Positions 1 through 12,300 of a stretch of 64,000 nt of DNA are shown piece after piece. Source of the stretch: Apostichopus japonicus (taxonomy: Eukaryota; Echinodermata; Holothuroidea; Aspidochirotida; Stichopodidae). A model generated the notes under the pieces. It was given only the letters and a program-made list of their open reading frames with translations, did no database searches and had not been told where the DNA came from. The position numbers and the translations under genes are program-made. Within the stretch, counting starts at the first letter, position 1. Each line of letters begins with the position of its first letter. The stretch spans positions 25,619,611-25,683,610 of the forward strand of contig NC_092576.1 of assembly GCF_037975245.1 (NCBI RefSeq), in the 5' to 3' direction.

Positions 1-1164
1 CAGTGAATTCTTGGCATTTTCATTTTACTCCCCACTCAGTCCCCCTCCACTCTTCCCTTACTCATGCAAGTTAATCAAAAATGAGCAACCTATCAACAGA
101 CATACACAGTATTAAGCCTTTTCAAAGTAAGACTCACATAACAGGTAGCATCACTGAGTTAAAGGTATTTTGTCATTTTACAACTTTGAATAAAATGTCT
201 AAAAGTCTCCCCACCCTCAACTAATAATGAATAAATAAGTGCAAAATTTAAACAATGTAATTGATACAATTGTGAAATATTAATATAATCCAAGTTTGCT
301 AAATAATTATGATATGTGAAAATTACTTAATAAAGTAAACGTAAAGAAAAATCCCCGAACATAACAACCAACTACAAAATATTCAGTATCAGAGTGATTA
401 ATTTAACTTAATAACCTTACACCAAAACTGCCTAAAACTGTTAATTACCTACTTGAATATTCATTAGGTCCTCACATGACCCTCCCTTACTCCCAAGGCT
501 CCAATACAACAAGTAATATCACATAGTCTACACAACAAGGAAACTACAGAGCCTTCTGTTCTTAAACAACATCAACATAATATGTTTTCATTACCTAGTA
601 ACCTGATATAAAACGAAATAAAAAGCAACACAAAATAAAAAAATAATATCAAAGAAATACATTTAAAATATGACTGTATTTTACTCTGGTTCCCACATAC
701 CCTAAAAAACACTTTTACAGCAAACCCGTCCCCACCCCCCTTTTGTATTTAACTCTGTATAGGCCTAGTAGATTAGCTCATCACTGATCCCCTCAAAACG
801 GAAAGAAATATTGCAACCCATAATACAAACTTAAACACCCCTGTTTCACCCCATAATGATATTAGCTGATGTACAACAATGTACTCATGTAACACCCTTC
901 ACTAATACCCCCATCCGCTAAACTTCTAAGAAAATGACCCCATTACCTTAATCATAACGAAACATGTCTTTATTTATAGTTCATTATTCTATTAGTCAGA
1001 AGTCACTGTCAATCCTGCATGTACAATTCAATGACAGTTTTGTTCTTATCCTACACTAGAATTAGCTACAACTGAACCGTAAATCAACCCATACCACTAA
1101 CATCACATTTAATGCCCCCCCCCCCGCCATGTCATGTTGCTTTTTGTAATCAGCGTGTCAAACT
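1..1164. other. AT-rich stretch without a recognisable gene
   Basis: I see no splice-bounded open frame with protein-like content here on either strand. The stretch is AT-rich with several short C runs, the longest at 1115-1125. The missing first exon of the downstream NLR-like gene could in principle be here, but no convincing start-codon exon ending in a phase-0 donor was found. Confidence 0.5.
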
Positions 1165-2260
1165 ACATCTGACGGTGAGGTCAAAAGGTCAAAGATTGAA
1201 AAATATGCTCATTGTAGGAGATACGGGGCCAAAAAAGGGTCAATATTGTGAGATATGATAAAGCTCTAAGTGCTCTATAGAGGAAACCAACTCCTGCTTC
1301 AATCGGACAACCGGTTGTCAAGTTATGAGGGGCCAAAGGTTGGTTCTGATGCCTTATTAGCAATAACATTGTGTGTGTACATTGGAGCACATAACAATTT
1401 TAGGAGAGATTTCACATCATCGAGGGGAATATTTTGATAGAAATCATCAGGTCATCAAAGGTCATCCAAGGTCATTCAATGTTGCTTATGTGCTAAAAAC
1501 TGCCAACTTATGCTAATTTTTACAACAACTTCTAGTCACGAAGTCTGACAGGGCTGATACATTGGGACAAGTTGTGAGTTAAGTAGGGGCACATTTTCCA
1601 AAATAACCGTGATGTGATCCAAGGTCACCAAAGGTCAATTGTGGGTCAAAATGTGTTGTTTTTGGCAACATCTTGTGAAACTACCTCTGATAGGGTCCGA
1701 CCTTGCTGATATTTTGGTAAATGTTGTAAATGGGGTAAAGGATCGTTTCCAAACATAACGGTCATGTGATTCAAGGTCAACAAAGGTCAATTAGTGGTCA
1801 AAAACTGTTATTTTTGCAATAACTCAAGAACCAAATGTCCATCAAGGTTGGGAGTTACGCTATTGTAATCCAACAGTCGACCTGCATTTGGGTCACCTTT
1901 GACCTCAGGTTGACCTCCAGTGACCTCTATAGTCGATTCTTTGAAGTTTGTGGGCATATTCCAATATAAATTGTCCATAAGTTGACTCCTCTGCAACCTT
2001 TGTATGCTAAGTTATTAGAAATCAAGGTTTTGTTTGGTTTCGTAAAAATTCTTAATAAGTACAGTTAGGATGATTCTGTGAGTTCTGCTCATATCAGACA
2101 CCTGGTCCTCAACAGGCTTTCAAAAGGACCAACGGTTGATTTGTGATATATTTGTCAATAACATTGTGTGTGTACATCGGACCACATAACAATTTTAGGA
2201 CAGTGCTGCTCCCCTTGTAAATATTCCTTACAAGCAAGGAACCATAATGCCCTTGGGCTC
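1165..2260. repeat. TGACC-rich interspersed/tandem repeat block
   Basis: The motif AGGTCA or its complement TGACCT recurs dozens of times, often in pairs such as AAGGTCACCAAAGGTCA. A phrase beginning CAATAACATTGTGTGTGTAC occurs near 1360 and again near 2157, so part of the block is tandemly duplicated. The part from about 1672 to 2000 closely matches 52359-52700 in the same orientation, which marks it as a dispersed repeat. No coding frame fits. Confidence 0.75.
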
Positions 2261-2312
2261 TTGTTAGATTTTCTTTCCTTACAATAATCTGAACTGTACT
2301 ATTTGATGTATA

Positions 2313-2770
2313 CAGGCATGAGACTCTTCCCCGGAAACGCGGATTTCCGATTTTTTTTCTTTTCATTTTCGCGTTTTTTCTCGTAATTCGCGTTTTTTTA
2401 TTTTTATTTATTTATTTTTTTATTCATTTATTTTTTAATAGTTTTTATTGCCGAACATGCTGGACTGTGAAGGGATGGAACACCGAATTTGACCAGTGGT
2501 TGAATCAAGTAGCACAGAGCAAGCAAAAAAGCCTTTTTTTGGTTCAAAAAAGCTAATGGATAAGTTATACAAGCAGAAATTCCACACTTTTTGGCGAGTT
2601 ACGTGATGTGATAGATTCCATCTAGAGTCCACCATTTTGCATCTAAGCCCTCCTTACCTGGCCAAAATTTTCTCAAGGGTAGGGGGACACCCCCTCCACT
2701 TAAACCCCTCCCCCAGGACGGCGATCGATGAATTTCAGATTTTTTTTTCCCGGCTCAGTCTCATCCCACA
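2313..2770. mobile_element. Short TIR element (MITE-like), about 458 bp
   Basis: The left end reads CAGGCATGAGACT and the right end is its approximate inverse, AGTCTCATCCCACA. Both ends are flanked by the direct repeat GTATA (2308-2312 and 2771-2775), consistent with a 5-bp target duplication. The inside is T-rich (2350-2450) and has no transposase frame, so this would be a non-autonomous DNA element. Superfamily not assigned. Confidence 0.6.
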
Positions 2771-3048
2771 GTATATCTCATTACGCTGACCAGAAGTCGA
2801 TACTTAGAGTAGCTTCTTTTGACTTCAGTTAGTGAGTGGATCTTCTGTGCGAGTAACCAGAATCTTACTCTATTATGTGGAGTTCAAGATAAGTTCAAGT
2901 CTCAGAGCAGCTGTTGGTTACATCTCAAACATTGTCACATTTCAGAAATCTTCTGACCAAGGCTGGTCTAAAATGAAAGTTCTTGATGTGGTTAGTTGGC
3001 AAAGAATTACTAACCTATTAGATTTATTTTTGTTTCTCTCTTCCATAG

Positions 3049-3319
3049 GCATCCATCTTGACCTTCAGTGATCTCAGAGAAGAACTGTCGTTAAAGCTAA
3101 CCCAAACTGACTGTGGGAATTTAGCCCGCTACTTTTCACTACCACCCGATAAAGTACAGACCATTATTACATGTACCTTGTACTCCAAGAACTTTCTGCT
3201 TGCCCTTGAAGAGAGAGGATACATACACCCTTCAAATGTGAATCGATTAACTGATGCTCTCATTGAGCTGAAGATCAACGATACTCACTTATTAACAGAG
3301 ACGTACATGAAGCTAATAG
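3049..3319 (+). CDS. Exon: death effector domain 1
   Basis: This 271-bp exon follows the acceptor TTCCATAG and ends at the donor G|GTAGGC. It is entered in phase 0 and left in phase 1. It encodes about 90 residues that begin near TFSDLREELSLKL and contain FLLALEERGYIHPSNVNRL, which closely follows the DED pattern LFQALEERGLL in helices 4 to 5. DEDs are six-helix death-fold domains that recruit FADD or caspase-8-type partners. The usual RxDL motif of helix 6 is not clear (LKINDTHLL instead), so the charge-triad interface may differ. There is no in-frame ATG before the last codons, so translation must start in an upstream exon. Confidence 0.8.
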
Positions 3320-6300
3320 GTAGGCCCCTAATCATTAGCTCTCTTTGCAATTTTGTATTTTGATTCACCTCTTGTAATTCAAAAAAAAAGGACTTCAAAG
3401 AAAGGTCTTCATCTACATGCAGTTTAGTGCAACGATCATACATATTTCCTGTATATGACAAAACCTATTTATGGACTATCCCCCGCCAACTCGCCCACCC
3501 CCCCCCCCCTCCTCCTCAGAAAGATTCCACTGTAAACAATACATAGCACAGGTAGTGATTAATTCTAGAGGTTGAAACCAAATTTTGTACACCAAAACAC
3601 AATATATGTACAAGCGCGAAAAATCACCTTACGCCATGATGGTTATCATGCATAAATCAGCGTGCCTATATGTCTTTGGGTATTAACAACACTGGAATCT
3701 TCAACTTGATGTTTACCTTAAACATTTCAGATCAAGAGACTGAATATGATAGATTCCTCGCCGGCGTCTCTGCTCATTTGACATTTTCCATAACAGTGAA
3801 ACTGTGTGATAACTTTGAAGTTACTGATAAGAACAAGAAGACAGTTATCTCCAGTCAGAATCCAGGACTTTCCTTCCTCCAGACAATTGATGAGATGGGT
3901 ATCATTAATCCTTCTGATGTCAGCAAATTAAAGACAACTTTAGAAGAATATCATCTTGTCCAGGCAGTAGCTAAGATACACGAATACCAGTCCTTGGTAC
4001 TCTCTGACGAAACGATGCCACAAGATGAAGGTATTGTAAATTCATGTGTATGTTACAAACTACTTTACACTCCACTGGTACAAGTTTCATGCCAGTTTTA
4101 AGGAATATTCCTGACTTGAAGACTTCAGAGCTCAAAAACAGATAAACACACAAATTGCACTCATTTTCTTTAAAAAAAAAGGTTGGAATACAGAATACTT
4201 TAGGATTAATGAACGACACAGGAAGCCTGAAGTTAAACTATAACAACTGTGATTTCTCTCTTGGAAAATCTCATATCATTATGTGATTTCTTTTGCCTAT
4301 ACATGAACATAACATCACGTCATTCAATTTGCATACTACTTTTCGTTGTTTTTCTATAGCATATATGAAGATTAAATTGCAACATTCAAATTGCATACTT
4401 CTTATAGTTAGTTGACTTGTACAAGTTTTACACCCCATTCTAAATACAGCACACCTACATCCTGGCCAACAGATACATTGAACATCAGTATAAAATGAAT
4501 ATCCCTAATTTAATTGCTTTACCACCGTCCCCTCACTGCAAACTCACTATAATTCACTTATATCCCAAAATGCATTTTAACTATTACCATTACATGGCAG
4601 CTTTTACAGCATTCGGGCAACAAGTCCAGGACCTTCAGACAGCATCTTCACTCAGCAGGGTGCAGCAGCTCCTTCCATAGATTTTAATTATTTACTTTGA
4701 TAATTCAAAACAATTTCTCGATTTTAACCATAAGCTTTTTTGAGACAGCTTTCTAGCCTGGCTGATATACACATATTGATGCCTGAGGTTCCTCCAGGAG
4801 ACTGATCTTTACCATCCAGGATAACTACTTTACACCTGGGTGTGACAAGACTATGGAAAGTTCCACCCTTTCTTCCACTGAAGGTGTAACAGATTTAACC
4901 TTGGAATTTTCCACCACTATACCATGCTCCCTGAGATCATGTAATATTTCTTAAGCATAACTGGAGGTTAACACATGGAAACACTCTCCTACAATACAAA
5001 TATCACAGGGGATTGAACTAGACATAGCATGTGGAGGATTTCCTCTACTAATCAAGGAGGAATTAAAGTCACCAAGAACTTTTGACAATGCAGACTGAGA
5101 TGTCAAAACATGATTTGAGCTGAAGCACATTGATGCAACTCGCAGCTTCAATAGGCCATTCCCACGAACGTGGCAGGCTCGCTTCAAGCATGCATAGGTA
5201 AAGCTTAAACTAAAACCGCATATATGTCCTGCAATTTGAACCTGCATTTTCAATGAGTTAACTCCAGGCAATAGGGGCATGATTTGAAAACCTATGGAAA
5301 CATCCAAACCAGGTTGGCAGGAAATATTTCTCTTTTTTTGTATACTAAACATATTCTCAGTATCACTAAAGATACTGTTCTTCTGTTCATAATAACGGCA
5401 TAGTTTTAAGGGCGTATTCAATGTGATTAGCACAGCATCCGATTTCTGTCCTTGATTAATTAAACCTTAACTGGGTAAAAAAAATAATTGTTGAATACCA
5501 GTTAAATGATTCAATGAAGTGTGGGCAAAGGATTAGGCATTTATTAGGCATTTGTATGACGACGTGTTTTGCGAAATGTTCAACACCTTTTATAGCACAG
5601 ACCGTTACAAATCTAAAACATTGCGGAATATCCACAATCTTGCAGAGAATATAGTTACACAATTGTAATAGATTATTCTATCAGAGAATACGAGCAGTAA
5701 TCGACAGCTAGGCAGTGAGTCTTTTCGGCACGTGCATACATCATCCAAGTAGCGCACACGGAAGCTGGTCACTTCGCCCAACAACTATTTCGCCCAACTG
5801 CCATTTCGCCCAACCTTACTATTTCGCCCAACCAGCCTGGTCATTTAGCCCAACCAGTCTGGTCATTTCGCCCAACCTTGATTAAATATTATACTTCAAT
5901 AAGGAAACGTTCGGGAATTGTTAACGTTACAGGATACGAACCGAATACTAAGGAATCTTGAAGTCCTTTAGTTTGTATAACTTTAGTTGGAAACGTTCGG
6001 GAATTCTTAACGTTACGGGATACGAACCAAATATTAAGGAAACTTGAGGATGGATCAGTGTTTTAGGGGTTAGGTTTGATAGGTTTGATAGGAAACGTTC
6101 GGGAATTGTTATCGTTACGGAATACGAACCGAATATAAAGGAAACTTAAAGTCGTGGTAACAGTCGGTAGAATGGATCAGTGTTTAAGGGGTTAGGTTTG
6201 ATAGGTTTGATAGGAAACGTTCGGGAATTGTTTATCCCACACCGATTCCCCTTTGTATAATAATATAACTTCCATTGTATGCGTAACCGCCTAAAGTAGT

Positions 6301-9300
6301 GTAATACTATAACACAAAATAAATCAAATTGAACTAGTGAAATAGAAAAGGTGATATTATTCCATACCGATTCCCCTTTGTTACGTATAATAATATAACT
6401 TCCATTGTATGCGCATAACCGGCTAAAGTAGTGTTATACTGTAACTCAAAATAATTCAAATTGAACTAGTGAAATAGAAATGGTGATATTATTCCACACC
6501 GATCCCCCTTTGTTTGTGTAATAATATAACTTCCATATTGTATGCGTAACCGCCTAAAGTAGTGTAATCCTCCCATTATACCCGAAATAACTGCTCAGAC
6601 TCCGATCGATATCGAGCGGATCTCACTTTATTTACCTACCACGAAGTAATACAACCCAAAATAAATCAACTTGAACTAGTGAAATAGAAAAGTAATATTA
6701 TTCTGACTGAATATGAGGAACAAAATGGTTGGGCGAAATGACCAGGCTGGTTGGACGAAATGACCAAGCTGGTTGGGGGAAATGACCAGGCTGAATGGCA
6801 GTTGGGGCGAAATGGTTGTTAGGCGAAGTGACCAGAAAGCGCGCACACGTACTGTTTTCTACTTTCCCGGTACAGCCGACCTTTACCTACCACCTTTTGA
6901 AAAAGTTGATGCTCTGCGCAGGGAAAACATTGTTCGTCTCTGCAAAACAATATTTTGGGTGGTACCCCTTGTCGTGGGGGTTACGTAAAAATCCTTAAGG
7001 TAAAACCATTCATAGTTTCCAAAATGAAAGCTAATCAAATGGAAAACCTTAAAATATAGTATTGTTCTAGCAGATATGCCGACTTTGTGTTCGTAAAATT
7101 GTTCCAACAACTGAAGAAAAATGTTTGCTCACTTTATCCAAAAGAAATAATTAACCCCCTAAAACAAAATGGTTGGGTTGGGTTCGAGATATGCTGCAAA
7201 TATATGTTGTTGCAACTCCATGTCCGCACCTATTTTATGCTGTACCATTTTACTTGACATTGATGTAAAAACCTTTTTCTTGGCAACCTGCCAACAAGAA
7301 ATTTGACTATTAGTGGTTTTTGCTAGTATTGCATTAAAGAAGTTATGGCGTGTAGACTAGATGCTTTACGGTCACTGTGGCACAACCTTTGTAGCTAGGT
7401 CTTTACATTCGATATCAAGCTATAAATGTAATCGAGAATGGGAATATGCCTATCTGATTTTAGTAGTTATCAAAGCAACATGTATATCTTTTTGCATTTC
7501 CTGTTATTATTTTCTAATACAGAGTTCAGCAACATTCGTAGTGAATGTGTTTGTGGAAGGTTTTGGTGTGCTTTTACGAAAGTTCGGCTTATTGATAAGG
7601 CTTTGTAGGTCTAGAACATGCGACCTTTGTTACTCGATCAATACATGCTGGCTCCAAATGTATTCATTCGGCCTGGTAGGCCGACGCATACATTTTTGAA
7701 GAAAAGTTTTTTTGTATATCCCTGATGATCAGCTGTAAGATTATGTGGTACATTATGATTCCTAAGCAGCTTTGATAATGCATTTCTTACAATGACATGA
7801 AATTAGTGCTAACCCAAACTGTAATGATCACGGGAAACTTAACAAGTGCATTACGCCATATCGTTCATTCACCATTATTGTTTGTCGTGTTTTTTTATTA
7901 TTTCGGACCAGAATGACGTGAAACGAAAACTCTGCGGCACCTCCTATCAAGTTTTGACATTTATACATGCGTCGCACCAAATGCCAAGCAATGTGCATAC
8001 CTCATCGTCCGACCACATACTTTGCTTAGTCTCTTGCGACATGTTTTACAGGAAAATATCGTTAATAATAATAATAATGGGCTTTGCAAATTATCTGGAA
8101 TTCTGCAAGAAAGCAGCTCAAACTTTATAATGTATGCATGCGGATTTATGCGGGCAGCTACACTGTGTACTACTCAGCTATGCCTTACGTAATACCTTCA
8201 TTCCCACTGCATCAGTCTTTAGTACACACAAACAATTTTAGAAGATACAACACAGTTTAGGTTGATACAGAAATAAGCAAGCAGCTTTAGCCACAACTGA
8301 TAAATTATTATTTGATTATTTACATTTGTCAACGTTCGCCCGGGCTAAGCTGTCCTAAGCCAACCTCTCACGAGGGGCTTGATGAAGCTCGGGCTAGCCC
8401 TGTTCCCACGCAGAAAAAGAGTGGAGCAATTTACCCTCTCCTCAATAGGTCGATCAAAGGTGAAGCAAACCTACGTTTGTGGGATTGGCGTAACAGTTTT
8501 GTCCTTTTTTGAGAAATTAAATAAGGCAGATTTTATTTACTTTATTATGATGAGTGCATTGTTGTGCTGTGTAATCTGTGATATCATACATTGTTGTATA
8601 TACAACAGCTCTTTTTCCAGATGACTTCACAATTAAACAATGATTCTTATTACGAAGGGGTCCATTAGTTACAAAGAAATACAACAGTATCACTGTATGA
8701 CAGCAATCATTGTACATTTTTTTGTCTCTAAATGAAGGAGAATGAATTTTTAAATTTTGATTTCTCAATATTGGTACATGTAGGGTCTTTGAAAATAAAT
8801 TGCAGAAAGAGTTATCAGGATATGATGGTGTGAATGAATTATAATAACATCTGGGTTTCCAGTTGTTGCAAGTCTTGATGCATGACACTTTTTGTTATTA
8901 TTGTTGTTTGTATTACTGGTAACTGTTAAACTGACTAAGCATGTTTGAGCGATGTCAGTATCTTAGTTTGTGTTGGAGTGAGCTTCCTTTACATTGGAAG
9001 ATTATGAAAGATATTGACACAGATACAGTGTTACCAGATTATCCAAACTACAAATATCAAATTACATTTGCCTATCATCTTGGTAGATTTCTAGCATGAA
9101 TTGTGGAACATTTCACCTTCTCGTAGTGGTAATTTTGTTTCTGTATTTCTTGTTTTAAAGGTAAAGAGAACTTATTCATCAAATCCCTACAACAGAAGAT
9201 GAAGAGTTGGTTTGAGACCATGACTCCTGTCCCCTGGAAGAAGTCTTGTCAATGGAAATCTAACGATCTCTTTATAGCCAGCGGCTTAGTCTTAACAAAT

Positions 9301-12300
9301 TCTGGTTCAAAAATATCTAGCAGAGAAGTTGACCAAAAATGTAAGCTACACTACCGAGATATCTTTACTCATCAACGACTAAAAGAAGAGACTCGAATCA
9401 TTCTGGAAGGACAGCCAGGCTCCGGCAAGACAATGCTTTCTTCTCAGTTGGCCTATGACTGGTGTTGTGGGAAGCTTATGGATATCCCAATGGTCATCTA
9501 TCTGCCCTTGAAAATTGTTGATAACATGACAATTTATCAAGCTATCAAGATGTTCTACATCCGTAAAGGCATTCCCATTACAGAAGAGGATATTGAGTCT
9601 ATGCTTAACAGTGGTAAGAAGAAAGTCTACCTCATATTGGATGGGTTAGAAGAATACAATGGTGTAACCAAAGATGGAAGTCCCTCAGAGGTCATGAGAG
9701 TAATGACAAAGGACAAACTGTCCAACTGCATTGTTATAATCACAACTAGGACAGATTATACCAAGCATCTACCTCCAGGTCCAATGTTGACGATAGGAAG
9801 CTTTGGTGAGGATGAGAGGAATGAATACATTGAAAAAGTCTATTCTGATTATCTCAAAAGGCAAGAAGAAGTCAAGGAATTGATAAATAATGTTCCATTT
9901 ATTCTTGATATTTGTAATGTTCCACTACTCTTTGTGCTGTTAATACATAACATTGATAGATTAGGAAAGTTACAAGAGAGTAAGCTTGACAGGGTTACTC
10001 CTTTCGTGAAGGCCATTGTAGACATTCTGTGTTCTGTGCAGGATGATGAAAACACCTCGGGTCATGTGTCATACCAGCAGCAGGAATATACTAGTGCAAA
10101 GTATGTCAGCATTTCAGAGAGTGTAACATCAATAGACCCCCAAGATACATGCATTACATTGGAGGAACTTGCCTTTAACGGCCTCTGTAAAGGAAACCAA
10201 CAATTGTTTTGGCATAAAGACTTTGTGGATAGATGTGTCAGAAATAGCAAAGCATGGATAGATGCTGGGTTACTTGTTGTTGAGGAAGGAACTCCATTTA
10301 ATTCCCCTAGTAGAGATCTACAGACTGACTCAGGCAGTGAAAGTTCCCAGACTGATTCCATCAGTGATGAGTCACTGAACACATCTAATGTTACTTCAGA
10401 GATAAAGAGAGGGCTATCCCTTGATCCTGATCTCTTGGGATCTCTTGGAGATCTTCAGACTGTTTCAGGCAGTGAAAGTCCCCAGACTGATTCCATCAGT
10501 GATAAGTCACTGAACACATCTAATGTTACTTCAGAGATAAAGAAAGGGGTATCCCTTGATCCTGATCGCTTGGGATCTCTTGGAGATCTTCAGACTGTTT
10601 CAGGCAGTGAAAGTCCCCAGACTGATTCCATCAGTGATAAGTCACTGAACACATCTAATGTTACTTCAGAGATAAAGAAAGGGGTATCCCTTGAACCTGA
10701 TCTCTTGGAATCTATCAATCGATCAAAGAATAAACCAATATTAGAATCTAAAGAGAAGAAATCAGAACTTTTACAGAAAAAAAAAGCTGCGAAATATGTC
10801 TCGCTACAGGTTAAATTCCTTCATAAGTTAATCCAAGAGTGGTTTGCAGCAAAGCATTTAGCCCTCCTCTTCTGGGGTCACAAATTAACTGAACACCATT
10901 ACAAATATCATTTGTTCAGAGAACACTTGGCTAACATAGACCCAGCTGATCTCCATTATGTCTTGCGCTTCACTTGTCACATTTGTCCTCCCAGCTTTAA
11001 TGTCATTGCCAGTTTTTTAATGAGAGACTTTAAAACAGGAGATTGTGAGATTCCTGATTACATCATGAACTGCATCTGCCTCTGTTTTGCTGAGTATGAT
11101 GGTTACAAAGGGCACAAGGTCAAAGACATTGTCAAAGAGGTCTGTAGAAGAGAATCCGTCAACTTCAGCTCAGAAGATAGTCGACTGCTGCTGAGGTCAA
11201 AGGTTTCTATGCTCACCTTTGCTTCAAGATCACAGGTAAAGTGTGAAAATTAAAAATTCTTAGCTCAAATAAACAGCAAACCTCTACTTATATCCAGATA
11301 TATGTGATACATAATCTGAAATGTGCATGAATACTACATTCAAATGTCCAGTGTCGAGTACAGCATCAATCTGTAGGATACAACATTGAAAGTCTATATT
11401 TCACCAATTTGTGCCAGACCTTAAGTAAATCTAGTATGTTGAAATATTAATGGTGTAAGTTTATTTTAAATATGTTACTTCTTGAAATGTAGTTCTCAAT
11501 CCAGAGATTAAATTTGATCTTTGGTACAAGATCGACCTAATGTATTCATTCTGTGGATATCAGACTAAAGAATGAATTGGTCTACAGGTATTATACAGTG
11601 GCAGATCATTCTGGGATGTGTGAATAATTTTTAATACAACATTATCATATGCTGAACCATCTATTTAACTTACAAGATCAGTGTATCGTAAAGTACACAT
11701 TTCGTCAATGGTATTAAACAAAGGTTGGTTAATAATTTATCCTTAGTGTTGCTTTAGGATATTGTGATGCATGAGACAACTCTAGCTGATTAAATACACA
11801 ACATATCTTTACTAGCAAACAAGGTTAATCTTAATGTCTCTAATCAGGTTTCTAGTTTTATGGTTTCCATTTGTTATTGTTGGGTACTGATTTCAGGTTG
11901 AAATACTACAATATCTGTGGATTATATTCCAGATTCCAATTAAATGTCTGAAGCTTTCAGATGTTGTGGAAAAAGTTACAGAGAAAGCCCTTATCCTGAA
12001 GGCTGATGTCTCACTGGGAGTTTTGAAAACCCTGAGGGCTATTGAAGTTAATCGGTGGGACCTGAAGCTGATTGAACAAGATTATGAAGATCTCATAAAA
12101 TTCGTTATCAACAATGAAATGGTTGAAGTAGCATGGTGAGGACTAATTAAAAGTTGGTAAACCAAAATAAAGATTTTGCACTATGTGATATTGAAAACAA
12201 AGATGTATTGGAATGTGTGATTTATAGAGCTAATAGAAGAACATTCAGCAGAAATATCTCCAAGCATTTGATGTCTTTGAACAATGGGAACCATGTAAAA

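Larger units (their letters stand above)
5761..6840. mobile_element. Foldback / MULE-like element with 9-bp target duplication
   Basis: The 1,080-bp unit is bounded by identical 9-bp direct repeats GCGCACACG at 5752-5760 and 6841-6849. Its ends are long inverted repeats: about 110 bp at the left with repeated TTTCGCCCAAC words, mirrored at the right (about 6727-6835) as GTTGGGCGAAA words. The outermost shared sequence is CTGGTCACTTCGCC at the left and its inverse at the right. A 9-bp duplication and long, internally repetitive termini are typical of Foldback/MULE elements. There is no transposase frame inside, so it is non-autonomous. The call rests on seen ends and duplication; the superfamily is inferred. 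Confidence 0.8.

Noticed and set aside
2832-3048. Upstream in-frame start for the DED exon
   Set aside because: No ATG exon ending in phase 0 with a good donor was found; the exon at 3049 follows a clear TTCCATAG acceptor, so the start lies elsewhere.
7361-7699. 112-codon plus-strand frame
   Set aside because: No splice context or motif; AT-rich intron sequence.
9849-10382. Minus-strand frames of 68 and 106 codons
   Set aside because: Antisense shadows of the NACHT exon.
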